Below are positions 1-12,841 of a DNA stretch of 64,000 nt, piece after piece; within the stretch, counting starts at the first letter, position 1, and each line of letters begins with the position of its first letter. This stretch comes from Capra hircus (lineage: Eukaryota; Chordata; Mammalia; Artiodactyla; Bovidae). The stretch spans positions 11,860,001 to 11,924,000 of the forward strand of contig NC_030813.1 of assembly GCF_001704415.2 (NCBI RefSeq). Direction: 5' to 3'. The notes under the pieces are model-generated. The model made no database searches, was not told the DNA's origin, and worked only from the letters and a program-made list of their open reading frames with translations. The position numbers and the translations under genes are program-made.

Positions 1-195
1 GAAGAACAAATTGTACTCTCTGGATGAGTTAATAAAAGAACCTGTGCAATGTGGCATTTTTAGAAGTAATCTTAATGGGAGTAAACAACAGTCTTTACAT
101 TTACTTTCACTTAACTTGTTTACCATAGTCTGCCTTCATTTTCTTTCATCTTTTTCTCAGAAATCTTTCTGCATTGCTCTTTTTGTTTCTTTACA

Positions 196-275
196 TATTC
201 ATTAGTTTGTTTCGTAATATTTACTGGGGGCTTTTGTACAGATTTATTGTGTACAGATATCAATGCTGGGCACTG
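196..275. repeat. Left copy of a ~78-bp direct duplication flanking a SINE
   Basis: The sequence from TATTCATTAGTTTG to the ATGCTGGG region recurs at 455-534 with a handful of substitutions and a small indel, on the other side of a Bov-tA SINE. It resembles the end of an L2 element. It is far longer than a normal retroposon target-site duplication. Confidence 0.75.
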
Positions 276-454
276 AAAGTGTTAGTTGCTCAGTCGTGGC
301 CAGCTCTTTGCAACCCCATAGACGGAAGCCCACGAGGCTCCTCTGTCCATGGGATTCTCCAGGCAAGAATACTGGAGATGCCTTCTCCAGGAGATCTTCC
401 TGACCCAGGGATTGAACATGGATCTCCCATACCGCAGGCAGGGAATGCCCCTCT
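276..454 (-). repeat. Bov-tA SINE
   Basis: Reverse-complement Bov-tA: GTTGCTCAGTCGTG, then the PuPy block around CATGGGATTCTCCAGGCAAG, ending in a degraded tRNA-like head. The usual length is about 200 bp. It sits between the two copies of the ~78-bp duplication. Confidence 0.85.
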
Positions 455-1500
455 TATTCATTAGTTTGTTTCATAGTATTTACTGGGGGTTTCTGTACAG
501 ATTTATTGTGTGCAGATAGCATGCTGGGTACAAAAGTTTCAGTGATAAATAAGCCAGAAAATGCCCTTGCTGATTTTATCTTCTACTAGAGGACACAGAT
601 AATAATCAAGCAAGTAAATAAATAAGCAAGATAATTGCAGATTAAAACAACTGCTTTAAAGAAAATTAAAATGCTATGGAATACTATTAAAGTGATAAGG
701 GACAGAGTAAATATAATTTAATCTGGGGTAAGAGCTACCTCAGAAACAGTATTTAGCAAAGGCCCATCTGAGGATGGGAATTTCTATTTAAACCTTTAGG
801 GATGAATCTATTCATGTATTTAACTTAGCAAATCCACACTGAATACCTACTGTGTGACAGGCACCATTCTAGGCGCTGGGAAATCAACAAGGAATGAGAA
901 AGACAAAGATTCAACCTTTATGGTGTTAAAATTGAAGCCTGAAAAGAGTTTCACAGTGATGCACCAAGGACTACAAATAAATATGGATGGGAAAAACCTT
1001 GATGGGCTAATAAAATTTTTATAACACTCCACTCCACTCCAGCATTCTTGCCTGGAGAATCCTATGGACGGAGGAGCCTGGTGGGCTGCCGTCCATGGGG
1101 TCTCGAAGAGTCGAACACAACTGAGCGACTTCCCTTTCTCTTTTCACTTTCATGCATTGGAGAAGGAAATGGCAACCCACTCCAGTGTTCTTGCCTGGAG
1201 AATCCCAGGGACGGGGGAGCCTGGTGAGCTGCCGTCTATGGGGTCGCAGAGTCGGACACGACTGAAGCGACTTAGCAGCAGCAGCAGCAGCACAGTATCA
1301 GTAACATTGCGAATTATCCGGCGAGTGGCTTGCAATGGATTTGAAGAGTAGGCAGAGACCAGAGCATGTGTGATTCTCTAGGTTATGGAAAGAAGTCTGC
1401 TTTATATTCTTAGAATAATTAGAAATTGTTGATGGATTTTAAAAAGACAAATGGCATGATTAGACTCCAAGTCATACTATACTGCTTTGTAGCAAATGAT
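455..1500 (-). repeat. L2 LINE remnants (interrupted)
   Basis: Degraded L2-type 3' sequence in reverse orientation. The duplicated head at 455-534 is followed by the agtaaataaataagcaagat stretch near 620. A second copy near 835-1020 carries the diagnostic TACTGTGTGACAGGCACC-like stretch. Related sequence resumes after the Bov-A2 insertion at about 1292-1500. Divergence is high, so the edges are approximate. Confidence 0.55.
1028..1291 (+). repeat. Bov-A2 SINE with (AGC)n end
   Basis: Two tandem BovA units, each holding the GCCTGGAGAATCC and GGTGGGCTGCCGTC blocks, joined by the CTTTCATGCATTGGAGAAGG linker. It ends in an AGCAGCAGC run (about 1276-1291). It interrupts an L2-like remnant. Confidence 0.88.
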
Positions 1501-3460
1501 CTGAAGGGAATAGTACACATTTTTAAAAAAGGAATTTAGTATCTATATTTAAAGCAAAAAAAGTATAGTGATCTGAACTGACATAGGAAAGTGGAGGCGA
1601 AGAGAAATAAACAAATTTGGAGAGCAATTTGGGGACACAATCAATAGCATTTACTGGTAGATTGGTATAGCAATAAAAAGAAAGAAATAACAAGTTATTC
1701 TTTTGCTTCTAGAAGAGACAACTAGATGGATTTTGATGTTATTTGCTAAGGTGGCAAAGAAAGAGAGAAGTTTAAACAAGAGATTTAGAATGGAAAAACC
1801 ACGTATTTCTGCTTCCTAAAATAGGTTATGTTTGAGAAGTGTAGGAAGCATCTAATTTTGATTTAAATAAGTAGTTTAAAATACAAGTCAAGAGCTCAGG
1901 GATAAGTATAAGCATTTCAAGGTCATCAGAATAAAAAATGAATTCGTACCTATGTCAAATGATTACTTAGAAAAAGGATGTTTAAGATGCAAAGAAGATC
2001 TAGGTGGGTCTGTCTGGGCATTCGAAGGTCTGATGGAGGAGCAGTACCCAGTAGAGGAAACAATGACAATACCATTCAGTTAAAATATCAATACCAGTCA
2101 TGAAGCAGAAGCCAGAGGAAAACGGTGAGTGAAAAGAAGAAAAAGGAATGATCTATCAATGGCCAACTGAGCAAGACGCAGACGGTGGTGTGTTATCGTT
2201 GATCCAGCGGTATTGACTGCAAGTTTGAGATTTCAGATCACAGAGCCATGTGATCTTTCCCTAGCAACCTTTTCCAACTGAAGTTCAGTTACAAAAGCAA
2301 ATGGCAGAATTCTGCAAGGTAATTGAAATGGAGGAACACAGGGCCAAGGGGCTGAAGAAAAATTGCAACAAAGTTATTAGAATGAAGAAAGTAGGCAGAA
2401 TAGGAGGGGAGAAAATGAAGCTTGGAGTGGACCATTAAAACATGTGAGTAGGGGTTAGAATCTTGATGTGCTTGGAGAATTTTGTCAATAGAGGTACTTG
2501 AATAAATGTTCTAGAAAAACAGTGATTTGGGTGACTCGGTATTGAGAACCAAGATTTCAGAAGTGGTATATTTTCTGAAAAGATCCTGTATAAAAGAGAC
2601 TGCCCAAGAGAAATAAAAAGAAATTTAAAGATGAGAAGACCTAAGAACCAAAAAGCTATATCATTTTGGATGATTTATTTATGTGGTTCTGAAGTCACAA
2701 AGAAATACACAGGATTAAGGAATCTAGATTCCTGAATATAAGGGCTTTTAATAAGTAGGTAAATACACAACTATGACAAAAAATATGGAAGAGGGATATC
2801 ATGGAAGTGCCACGAGCCTCAAAAGTAGTAGTGGGCATTTGCAAGAAAGAAAAGAATGAAAAAGTAGTAGAGGAAACAAAAACCAAAGAAAACAACAACC
2901 CAATCTCTTTGTCACTGAAAACTTAATCAACAATCAATCCGAGAAAGAAATGGAAATCTTTATTCACGTCAACCTGAGGATTATAACCCAAGAGAGTTCT
3001 CAGAAAGCTCTGAGAACTGTTTTGGTGAGGCAAGTGGGGAAGCTAGTATGTTTGTGATTTGGCAAAGGAGCATGTGCATTCAAGCGCACATCTCAGCAGA
3101 TGGTTGCTGTTAATGGTTTTGGTGCTTTCGTAATTATAGAAAGAGCAAGAAACTGGGTTCATAACATTTTCTCCTGAAAATTTCAAAGTATCTGAGGGCC
3201 AGCTCTGCAAGTTCTCCCAGGGCACAAAGTGCCTCAAATTGACCTTCACCCTGAATTCCTTTCAGGGTGTATCTATCATACATTAGTGCCTGTAGTAGCT
3301 AACGGCTTGATTTTTGTACAGCTAGATGATGGGCAACATTCTTCATTTTATAATCCTTTGTTTTTTCAGTCTTTTTATTTCAAAAAAGGTTTGGGAGGCA
3401 TTTTGTGATTGATTGATCTTATAAGACTGTATGTTTAGTTAATCATTTCAAATCATCATT
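1500..3460. other. Unassigned AT-rich DNA
   Basis: No supported gene and no confidently recognised repeat. Parts (about 1540-2160 and 2290-2660) are purine-rich and may be decayed old LINE sequence, but I cannot name a family. Open frames are short. Confidence 0.4.
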
Positions 3461-3464
3461 ACTT

Positions 3465-3835
3465 TTTAACAAATTTTTAATTGGTAGAAAATTGCCTTAC
3501 AATGTTATTTTCTGCCATACAACAATGCAAATAAGTCAGATTATACATATATCTCCTCCTTCTTGAGCCTCCTCTCCCCGTCCCCTGATCCCACCCTTCT
3601 AGGTCAGCACAGAGTGCCAGGCTGGGCTCCCTGGGTTATACAGCAACTTATCACTAACTAGCTATTTTACACATTGGAGTACATATATGTCAATGTTACT
3701 TTCTCAGTTCATCCCACCCTCACCTTCCCCACACTGTGTCTAGAAGTCCATTCTCTACTAGGTTCATCAATACCATTTTTCTAGATTCCATATACATGCG
3801 TTAATATACAATACTTGTTTTTTTCTTTTCGTCAT
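3465..3835 (-). repeat. L1 3'-end fragment, ruminant type
   Basis: Resembles the reverse complement of the ruminant L1 3' UTR: a TTGCCTTACAATGTT-like start, a pyrimidine-rich middle (CTCCTCTCCCCGTCCCC) and the ATTCCATATACATGCGTTAATATAC block near the end. It carries no coding capacity. Confidence 0.6.
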
Positions 3836-4226
3836 CATTAATTTTATCTGAGGCTCCATCACACATTTAGTAATGCAAGAAACAATAATCTTGCAAAACA
3901 GGCAGAATACAAGTAATGCAGCTAGTAATGCTGATAAGACCATAAGTGTTTAATCTAAGAACTTCCATCAGGTACAGCGCAGTATCTGCCTAGGTCTTCT
4001 GACCAGTCTTTTCTGCACCAATCGCTATCTTTAAGGGAAGACCTATATTGGCACTGCACATAAAGTTCAAAAAAGATGTATGCACCTACAAGGTGAGTGT
4101 TGGGTCATCACAACCCCTTACAGGATTTAAGGAATGTTATCATGTCAGGAGTTATATGGCTGGTGCCGAAAAAGAGAAAAATTGATCCTTACGGTTAAGC
4201 ATGTATTTTTGCCATTGGGGAGGTCT

Positions 4227-4494
4227 GCTGCTAAGTCACTTTAGTCATGTCCGACTCTGTGCGACGCCATGGACAGCAGCCTATCAGGCTCCCCTGTCCC
4301 TGGGATTCTCCAGGCAAGAACACTGGAGTGGGTTGCCATTTCCTTCTCCAATGCATGAAAGTGAAAAGTGAAAGTGAAGTTGCTCAGTCGTGTCCGACTC
4401 TTAGCAACCCCACGGACTGCAGCCTACTAAGCTCCTCCGTCCATGGGATTTTCCAGGCAAGAATACTGGAGTGGGGTGCCATTGCCTTCTCCAG
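4227..4494 (-). repeat. Bov-A2 SINE with 10-bp TSD
   Basis: Reverse-complement Bov-A2 dimer starting with a short GCTGCT run, with both BovA units present. GGGGAGGTCT occurs on both sides (4217-4226 and 4495-4504) as a target-site duplication. Confidence 0.9.
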
Positions 4495-4504
4495 GGGGAG
4501 GTCT

Positions 4505-5350
4505 AGTTAACACATAATGCAGATGCATAATCACATTGGAGGGGAGGGAGGAAGCCCCAATGGCAAACAAAAATTTTATGTTCAAGTTCTTATCTTGCCT
4601 TAAAATTTGAATTTTTATTTTATCACCTTATACCTCATTTAGTCAATGTGAGAAAGACCAAGCAGCTTTTACTTGAGAGGGCCACATTAAAGCTACCAGT
4701 TATTAAGGGACAGGCAGTTTTCACCAACACAAGAATCTAAGAGAATATTCCTAGAAGAATTGGAACATATAGAGTAATATTCTGATCAAGAACAAGGGCT
4801 CTAAAGGGAAATAGGTTGGGAGTGGGAGGATCAAATTAAGTGCTGAACAGGATGGTACAAAGGTGAGAGTTTTTGTGAAGATGAGTATCCTTGTAAACAA
4901 ATTTTTAGTTATGATAGAGCTAAACAGGTATATGACATATGACAGCATTGATTCACCTCTTGGAGGAAGAAGGGCAATCAGAACTATTAATCTGGTACAA
5001 AAGCACTACCCTTGATGGTATGGAAGCTTATTAGATAGGTATCCCACAAGACTTGGACTAATAAGACCATGTATTGTCAATGGCCCCCAAGTCTAGGGAC
5101 AGTGTGATGCCAGCACAGGATGGTAGCAGCTTCCCAGGACCTTGAGCCATATAATGTTGCATCAGCTTCCAACTTTTCTCAGGTCCCACCTCCTTCAGTA
5201 AAACTTTTCTCCCACCCCTCCAGACCATAGTGTTTGAACTCGTATGGCACTTACTATTAATACCTATACCATTTATCAGATTATTTAACTATATATCAAC
5301 TAAGTCTAAGAATTGTTTCATACCCATGTAATTTATTGTTTCATGGTATT
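4505..5350. other. Unassigned DNA
   Basis: No gene or repeat recognised; short frames only. The same holds for 3836-4216. Confidence 0.4.
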
Positions 5351-5362
5351 TATTAAGTATTT

Positions 5363-5812
5363 CAGTTCAGTTCAGTCACTCAGTCATGTCTGACTCTTTG
5401 CAACCCCATGAACTGCAGCACTCCAGGCCTCCCTGTCCATCACCAACTCCTGGAGTTCACTCAAACTCACATCCATCGAGTCAGTGACGCCATCCAGCCA
5501 TCTCATCTTCTGTCGTCCCCTTCTCCTCCTGCCCCCAATCCCTCCCAGCATCAAAGTTTTTTCCAAAGAGTCAACTCTTCGCATGAGGTGGCCAAAGTAC
5601 TGGAGTTTCAGCTTCAGCATCATTCCTTCCAAAGAAATCCCAGGGCTGATCTCCTTCAGAATGGACTGGTTGGATCTCCTTGCAGTCCAAAGGACTCTCA
5701 AGAGTCTTCTCCAACACCACAGTTCAAAAGCATCAATTCTTCAGTGCTCAGCCTTCTTCACAGTCCAACTCTCACATCCATACATGACTACTGGAAAAAC
5801 CATAGCCTTGAC
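5363..5812 (-). mobile_element. BovB LINE, 5'-truncated 3' end
   Basis: Reverse orientation: it starts with the TTCAG repeats that form the BovB 3' terminus and runs back through the C-terminal part of ORF2 (FGHLMRR, SLEKTLMLGG, REAWSAAVHGVAKS on the minus strand). Imperfect target duplications of about 12 bp (10 of 12 identical) lie at 5351-5362 and 5813-5824. It has no RT core and is not mobile. Confidence 0.9.
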
Positions 5813-5824
5813 TAGTAAGCATTT

Positions 5825-7690
5825 AGTAAGCTCATGGAATGCAGATACTACATTTTACCTTTAGGGTGCACCTCTCTCAAACTGCAATTTCAAGTCTATA
5901 CACAGCAATTCTATTTTTCTGCAACTCCACTCAGTCTTTGCCCATTTCTCTTAGTGGAGAAAATTTAATCTTATTGATTCCAGATATGAGTTTATAGGTT
6001 TGCTAAAAACATATAAATGATATCTATAATGTATGTTTACCTGTCTTGGAATACTGGGTAAAAAGATTATGCTTTAAAATTTGAAAGCATAATTTAAAAC
6101 AAATTAAGCATTACCTCATACAGCTAATAAAGGAGCGCTTCTTGGAAGGACACTCAGGCCAATCATTCACTCACCAGATATTCAATATCTGCTTGATTTC
6201 AAAACCTATAATGGATATAAGCAGTAGAAAAAACTTGATGAGACACAATTGCTTGGGTCAGAAAGGTTTCAATGTATTAATATGAACATAAAGTATTTAC
6301 TATAAATAGACATTTTTGTGTATGTATTTATAACAATGATGGATCTATAAAATGATATTCATATACACTATATAGAAAGAAAGGAAAGAGAGAGTAAAGA
6401 GGACAGGGAGGGAAGAAGAAATTGAAAGCAAGCCCTCAACCTTTGAGGACGGTGTGGAAGAGAAACCACACCTTTCCATATGACCACCACAGCACTGTCA
6501 TTGGCCAGTGGCCAGACTTAGGAGAAAAATATCGAAAATAATGTATCTGGTATTCTTATGTTCTAAAGGCAGGTACTTTCAGTAACAGTGACAGGAATCA
6601 GTTTTCACATGGAATATGGGTACAAGTCACAGTATGGGAGGCAACTACTATCAATGGGTTATTGAAACTTATTCTCAATAAAACACTACCTTCACACTAC
6701 AAATGAACCAGTGTTTGAGAAAAGAACCTGCCAGCTAAAACATGTATAAAAGTGGTGGGCCTCATGTATGATTCTTTAAAAAAAATACAAAGTAAAAATT
6801 CGGGCTTTGTCTAAATTATGATAGTCATATTTAAAATTATTATTGTTCATTTATTCATACAACAAAAACTACTAGAATTCTACTATGCATTAAGCACCCA
6901 GAAAATCTTAAAATATTTGTTTATACTGATTACATTTCCAAGTAAGCTATTCCAATGCAAAAACAAAACTATTTAAATGTTCCACCTACTCTTTAATATT
7001 CCAAAATTATTCTCTTACTGAAGTACATACACAATACTATCTGACTTCAAAATAACAAATATGCAGTTTTAGAGAAAAATAGACGTAAGGACTTGTCAAA
7101 ACTTATTTTAAAATACACGGCAAAGAAAACACAAAATTATCACAGTTTTAGTAGTACTAGGATAGTCTGTGAAAGACATCTGTTCCTTGGTTTATATGAT
7201 GTCATTTTGAGATTAAACATGTGTTTTAACAAACATAGAAAAACTAACTGACCATGGAATAAAAACTCGAAGAGCCGTGAATAAACTAACAGTAACCAAA
7301 ACAAGCAGGTTACAAAGTATGCCTTATTCAATTAAATTTCAGAAAAACTAGTATACACATACTGCAAATTTAAGATGCCCCAAGGAATTAGTAACTTGTA
7401 TAACTAAACCATACCTAGTTGATTTTTGTTAGGAACTCTAGCATTACCACATTTTGTAGTCAATATCCCTTTGAATGAATCTTCTCAATTTTGCTTTCTC
7501 TCTCAGGTAAATGAACCAAGCTATTAGTCAAGTAACTATCTTAAAAATAATTTACAAATGGTAATCAGATTTGGTCTTTAAAGGAAAACATCAACACAGA
7601 AAACACGTGGGTTGGTATCTATTAACCTGAGATATGTGTAATCTCATAGAAAGAACTATTTTAATTAATTTTCTAAGGTTTAATTATTAC
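5825..7690. other. Unassigned AT-rich DNA
   Basis: No gene or confidently recognised repeat. A purine-rich run (GAAAGAAAGG..) is at about 6375-6425. Confidence 0.4.
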
Positions 7691-7704
7691 TTAATCTGTA
7701 TATA

Positions 7705-7842
7705 GGGCTTCTCTCGTGGCCCAGACAGTAGAGAATCTGCCTGCAATGCAGGAGACCTGGGTTCAGTCCCTGGGTTGGGAAGACCCCGTGGAGAAGGGAA
7801 TGTCTACCCACGCCAGTATTCCTGCCTAGAGAACTGCATAAA
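7705..7842 (+). repeat. Bov-tA SINE, 3'-shortened
   Basis: It has the tRNA-like head (GGGCTTCTCTCGTGGCCCAG, then GGGTTCAGTCCCTGGG). It is flanked by CTGTATATA at 7696-7704 and 7843-7851, a target-site duplication. The insert is about 138 bp, lacking the usual 3' body. Confidence 0.88.
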
Positions 7843-8038
7843 CTGTATATATGTCCTAAGCTAAAAGGAATTTGATGGAAAATAACAGACAGATGGGTAG
7901 GTTGATAAATATGCAGCAAAGGTTATCTTTAATATATAACTGATGATACACATATATATGCATAAATAATGTATACACATACAGAAATCTTAACCAAGAG
8001 AAACTGTAATAACGTTTTTAACGCATCATAATACTTTT

Positions 8039-8364
8039 TAAAAAATAATTTGAATTAATTTACTTTTGGCTGTGCTGCGACTTCGTTGCTGCGCGGGGGC
8101 TAGTCTCGAGTTGAGGCGCGTATGGGCTTCTCACTGTGGTGGCGTCTCGTGTTGCAGAGCATGGGCTCCAGAGCACACAGGCCTCAGCAGCTTCAACATG
8201 TGGCTCAAAGCTGTGGCTCCCACGCTCTAGAGCACAGGCTCAATAGTTGTGGCGCACAGATTGTTTCTCCATGCACGAGTGATCTTTCTAGATCAGGGAA
8301 GGAATCCGTGTCTCCTGCACTGGCCAAGTGGATTCTTTATCACTAAGCCACTGGGAAGCCCAAA
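8039..8364 (-). repeat. CHR-type tRNA-derived SINE (cetartiodactyl)
   Basis: Reverse orientation of the long CHR-type element: TTTTGGCTGTGCTGCGAC, repeated GTGGCTC/GGGCTC motifs and the end CCACTGGGAAGCCC. The flanking 15-bp duplication GCATCATAATACTTT (8023-8037), with one mismatch at 8365-8379, marks the insertion. Short open frames inside it are not genes. Confidence 0.82.
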
Positions 8365-8379
8365 GCATCATAGTACTTT

Positions 8380-9045
8380 GGCACATTTATTTAGTGGTTC
8401 CCCCAATTTTGAACTTAGACTAAATTTGTGTTTTGATTTGGGGTTCAGACTTCTTCCTGTTTGCTAAGAAAGAAAGAATAAACATATCCATATTCACCAG
8501 AATAAAGAAATGTATGTTAAACGTGAGAAAGAAAACTGGCCATACTTAGAGAGGAAACAGCTGTAGGGCTTCCAAGTTGAACCAATATGAAGGATGCCTT
8601 GCAAACATTCTATAGAATGGATTTTCATTTCCATTAACTCCATGCTCAAATTTAAAAGAAAGAAAATTTGAAAGCAAGGAAAAATCTCAGCACCTATTGT
8701 GAATTTAAATTTCCATAGGAAGAATAATGAGTAAAACCTCAAGAAAACATGCAGATTTTATCTGATAATTAGGTAAATTCCATCTAGAACGAAGTGACAC
8801 ACCAAAGATAAACTGTGATAGACCCTGTCAGGTACTGTCAGAGATGGTTTCTGTTTTTGCAATACTAGGACAAAATTCACTGCCTAAACTACAGCTGGTC
8901 TGATATTAAGGGCAAAAGTAGAGGAGTGCTCACTCCCTTCACAGCCTCACCTGTTCTCTACATTGATTTAGCAACTGTCCCAAGAAATACTACTAATTGT
9001 AAACACTTTTTACAATTAAACACTCTAAGTTTCCACTCCCTGTTA
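8380..9045. other. Unassigned DNA
   Basis: No gene or repeat recognised. Confidence 0.4.
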
Positions 9046-9047
9046 TT

Positions 9048-9412
9048 ATATTAGTTTTCTAGGTCTGCAATAACAAAATACCACAGAATGAGTGGCTTAA
9101 ACAACAGAAATGCATTTTTTCACAGTACAGGAAGCTAGAAGTCCGAAACTGAGTTGTCAGCACGTTTCGTTTCTTCTGAGGACTCTCTCCTGGGCTTGCA
9201 GGTAGCCCTTTCTCTCTCTGTTCTCACGTGGTCTCTCCTCTGTGCTGGAGCATGCTTACTGTCTTTCCATTATGTCCACGTTCATTCTTGTTATAAGGAC
9301 ATCAGTCAAACTGGATTGGGACCCACCCTGCTGACCTTATTTTAACTTAATGACCCTTTAAAAGACCCGATTTCCGAATAGATTCACGTTCTAGGATACT
9401 ACAGTTCAGTCA
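9048..9412 (-). mobile_element. MaLR (MLT1-like) LTR
   Basis: Reverse complement of a MaLR LTR: GTCTGCAATAACAAAATACC, GGCTTAAACAACAGAAATGC, then TTATAAGGACATCAGTCAAAC and a final block GACCCTTTAAAAGACCCGAT. These are the characteristic blocks of this mammal-wide non-autonomous ERVL relative. No internal genes remain. Confidence 0.82.
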
Positions 9413-9454
9413 TAACAGTTGTTATTAGTGTTAGTATCACAATTATTATACTAC

Positions 9455-9538
9455 TGCTGCTGCAAAGTCGCTTCAGTCGTGTCCGACTCTGTGCGACCCC
9501 GTGGACTGCAGCCTACCAGGCTCCTCCGTTATTATACT
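9455..9538 (-). repeat. Short Bov-A2 fragment with 11-bp TSD
   Basis: Only 84 bp, holding the first BovA unit start (GCTGCTGCAAAGTCGCTTC to CTACCAGGCTCCTCCG). It is bounded by TTATTATACTA at 9444-9454 and 9539-9549, so it inserted as a truncated copy. Confidence 0.88.
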
Positions 9539-9554
9539 AGTCTGTTCTAAAACA

Positions 9555-9645
9555 TCACTTTACTTTATCTTCATAGCTATACTAAAAGTAGGTATTTCAT
9601 CTCCATTTAACAAAAGGTTTCAAGACCTTGATTATGATGTCCTAA
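9555..9645 (-). repeat. MIR-like SINE fragment
   Basis: Resembles reversed MIR (TATCTTCATAGCTATACTAA, CATCTCCATTTAACAAAAGG). Old and diverged. Confidence 0.45.
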
Positions 9646-9649
9646 ACAA

Positions 9650-10950
9650 AAAATGGAAAAACTAGAATGCCTTCTCTAAAATTAAGTTTCTTCTGGAAAG
9701 TAAGTGCCATGAAAAGTTCTAATGTGACCTGTTTTCCTATCATCGTTTTTCCAGCCTAATACTAGAAAATTCCAACTTGCAGCTCGAGACAATGCTCTTT
9801 AGCCAGGCAGAGCACCCACACACAAATAAACAGAAATTGTTGGCCTAACAAAATTCTTTAACTCTTAGTTCCAAATTCTTTCCCCTCTGCTCAGAAGAGT
9901 TCTAAGTTTTGATCCTGGAGAGTCGGTGAGCCCTTGTCTTTTCATCACAGGACCTCCTACATCAGCATCTGGGCTTTCATGTTTGGGAAAGAAACACCAC
10001 CATCTTGAAAACGGCCAAAAGAGTGTCACTATGTATGTGAGACCAAAACACTCATACTTGTTTAAAAGTGGAGTGTGGTTTCTATGGTAACAACTTTGGG
10101 GAAGGAGAGCAGCAGCTACAGATTTTTTTTTTAACAGTGCTTTTTTTTAAAACATGAACCAGATATTCAAATACATCGTAAGCTATCCAATTAGGTTCAG
10201 TAAATACACTTTGGGACCCTAATCTATGGCCTCTATATTTGGCAGTGCTTTTATTTTACTTAGAGTAAGCTCTTGTCAGGGGTTCCAGCTCTTTCTCAAA
10301 TCCACAGGGATCTCTCTTCAGGACTCTGTATCCCATTATCCTATCACACCACACAGATGTATTTTTCCTTGTTTCTCTTTGCACTATTTCATTCCCCTCT
10401 CTTTTCTCTAACGAATAAATACTTTCTTGCACATGCTCAGGCAAAAATCTAATGAGTTGTTTAGCTCCTATTTAGAAGCATTTATATGTAACCAAAACTT
10501 GTTAAAGGAAACATATCGAGAGTTATGACTAAGATGGTATATGTCATCCTCTAACATTCGTTTATGTTTCTTTCCTGAGAACACAGACATGTTGTAACAA
10601 TCTGTAATGATTTAAGTTGGCTAGAGACGTTGGCTTCTTTTGTCACATTATGTTTTTACAAACTCAAAATCTGCTAAATGATGTCATTGTTTTCTTGCTC
10701 CCAAACGGCATATTGTAGAATAATATTTTTAATTATTCCCTCACAATTACATACAGAGATAATATCTCTGGTATATGTTTTGTATTTTTCCAAATGAGTG
10801 ACGTTTTAGCAGGTAATATCATTTCTGTTAAATTAAAAAACGGAGAAAAACAGTTTCAAAATGAAAGTCAGTTCCACAATTTAATAATAATTTAGGAAAT
10901 TTATGCCCATTTTACACATTCCATTCTTCCACCATATTATCAACTGTATC
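9650..10950. other. Unassigned DNA
   Basis: No gene or confidently recognised repeat. Confidence 0.4.
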
Positions 10951-11140
10951 TTTGGCCACCTGATGACTCATTAGAAAAGATCCTGATGCTGGGAAAGATT
11001 GAGGGCAAAAGGAGAAGGCAGCAACAGAGAATGAGATGGTTGGATGGCATCACTGACTCAATGGACATTGAGTTTACACTGGCATTCTAAAGTCCACAGA
11101 GTTGCAAAGAGTCAGACATGACTTAGCTACTGAAAAACAA
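10951..11140 (+). mobile_element. BovB LINE 3'-end fragment
   Basis: Plus-strand BovB tail: TTTGGCCACCTGATGACTC, GATCCTGATGCTGGGAAAG, then GATGGTTGGATGGCATCACT and a CAAAGAGTCAGACATGAC end. It is diverged and carries an internal deletion near its start. Confidence 0.85.
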
Positions 11141-11145
11141 CAACA

Positions 11146-12838
11146 ATCTTTTGATTCGACTATATGAAGACAGCAGTGTTGCAGCCTTAGGCAACTTTCT
11201 GAATCTGCCCTACAACATGAAATTAGTGGTCCTTGTGGTCTTTTCACAATACACCTCCTGTGAACTATTTTGTTTTTCCACCTTCACCCAAGTTACAGCT
11301 TTAAGACATTTCAGGCTTAGACGTGGCACAATGCCTTTCAACACTACTTGATTTTAAACAGCCAGTTGAAAAGGAAAAGTAGATGAAATTAGATCTGGCA
11401 TAAATATATACATTGGATTTTACTCTGTTTAAAAAGACAAATTTCTTCATACTAGAAAACTCTTAGCAAACAAACCAGTTAATTTGTAACAATTTTATTA
11501 GCAAGTCTGTGAAATGGATATTCTTTTTTCTACCATGTATTAATTCAGTGCTGGCATTAAACTCAGTAATATGCAAAGATATAAACTTTGAGAAGGTTAT
11601 GTTCAATACAAAGACCCAAATGCTGACCATTAATTTTTTTTTCTGTTGGCTACAATATGGGAAGTCACAGAAAATCCTTAAATATTGCACAATCAATCTA
11701 TTAGCAACATATTTTCATGATTTCTGCCAGCTGGTACCAACATAGAAACTATAATCACAATGTTTAAAAAAAAAAAAGGAGGTGGCCACATTTTTAAGGA
11801 AGAATTAATCTATAAACTCTTACTAAGTAGAAGTCACTAGATGAATCTTGAGAATAAAATGAAGCCTAAAAAGGAAAACTATGCCTTAAGAAGTTTACAA
11901 AATACTTTAGGAAAGAAGCCACATAAATGTAAATATATCAACCCCACCCCCCAAACTAATCACTAAATTCTATTACTCTGAGAAATAAGATATTTAATGG
12001 ATCAACATTCTCTCGATTCTTTGTAATGAATTTTAAGAGATGTTTTTTCTAAGAAGTTAACCTATATATGTAAAATAATCCTTACTCCTAAGCCAACTGT
12101 TTTTCCATATATCTTTAAAAACACCGCATCTTGAGCTTGCCAGATTTTTAAGACTCTTTAAAAATTTTATGGGCTCAAAACTATGAAAAGAAAATTATAA
12201 ATTGAAATTATTATTAACTGATAATACCATATGTACAAAATTGTATGTTATATCAACTATTCAATTGCATTGAGACCCAACTTATTTAATTATGCATAAA
12301 TATTTAGTGTGGAAGGTGGTAGCATCTTAGTGTTTGTTATAAGAGAAACTCAGATCTCTAAAATTTCCTAGATTCTATGAAGACTTTTAAATGGTCATGC
12401 CTTAGCCAAAGTATTCAAATGACACTGTTAAACATTTTGAGTGTACAATATTCAAACAAGAAATTAATCTCTAGTTCTGTCTGGGATTTACACAATTAAA
12501 TGGTAGGATTAAAACCATGAGAACAATTTCATGAACCTCAAAGGAATAAAATGACTTTACCAAAATCAAATAGGAAAAAAGAATACAAAAACTGGCTTTT
12601 TTTAATCTAAAATTACCCTTTGATCTGGACTAGGTAGCAAAATTTCATTAAGCACAACACCCAAATAAATGTAGCAATAATATGCTAATTGTTTTATACT
12701 CAATCATTGTGTACACTTCCAACTCATTAGTAATTCTGTTGACTGACCACTCTCCCCCCTGAAAGGATGCTGTTTCTTTTACCCGAGTGTCAGTTTACAT
12801 TTTTTTCACAAGCAAAGTCTTTCCCTTTCTCAGACCCA
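11146..12838. other. Unassigned AT-rich DNA
   Basis: No gene. Homopolymer A run at 11765-11776 and C-rich CCCCACCCCCC at 11942-11952. No repeat family recognised. Confidence 0.4.
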
Positions 12839-12841
12839 AGT

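Noticed and set aside
7705..7842. tRNA gene from the tRNA-like head of Bov-tA copies
   Set aside because: Box-like motifs (GTGGCTCAG, GGTTCAATCCC) belong to SINE heads throughout the window. Sequence past the head is SINE body with target duplications, not a mature tRNA.
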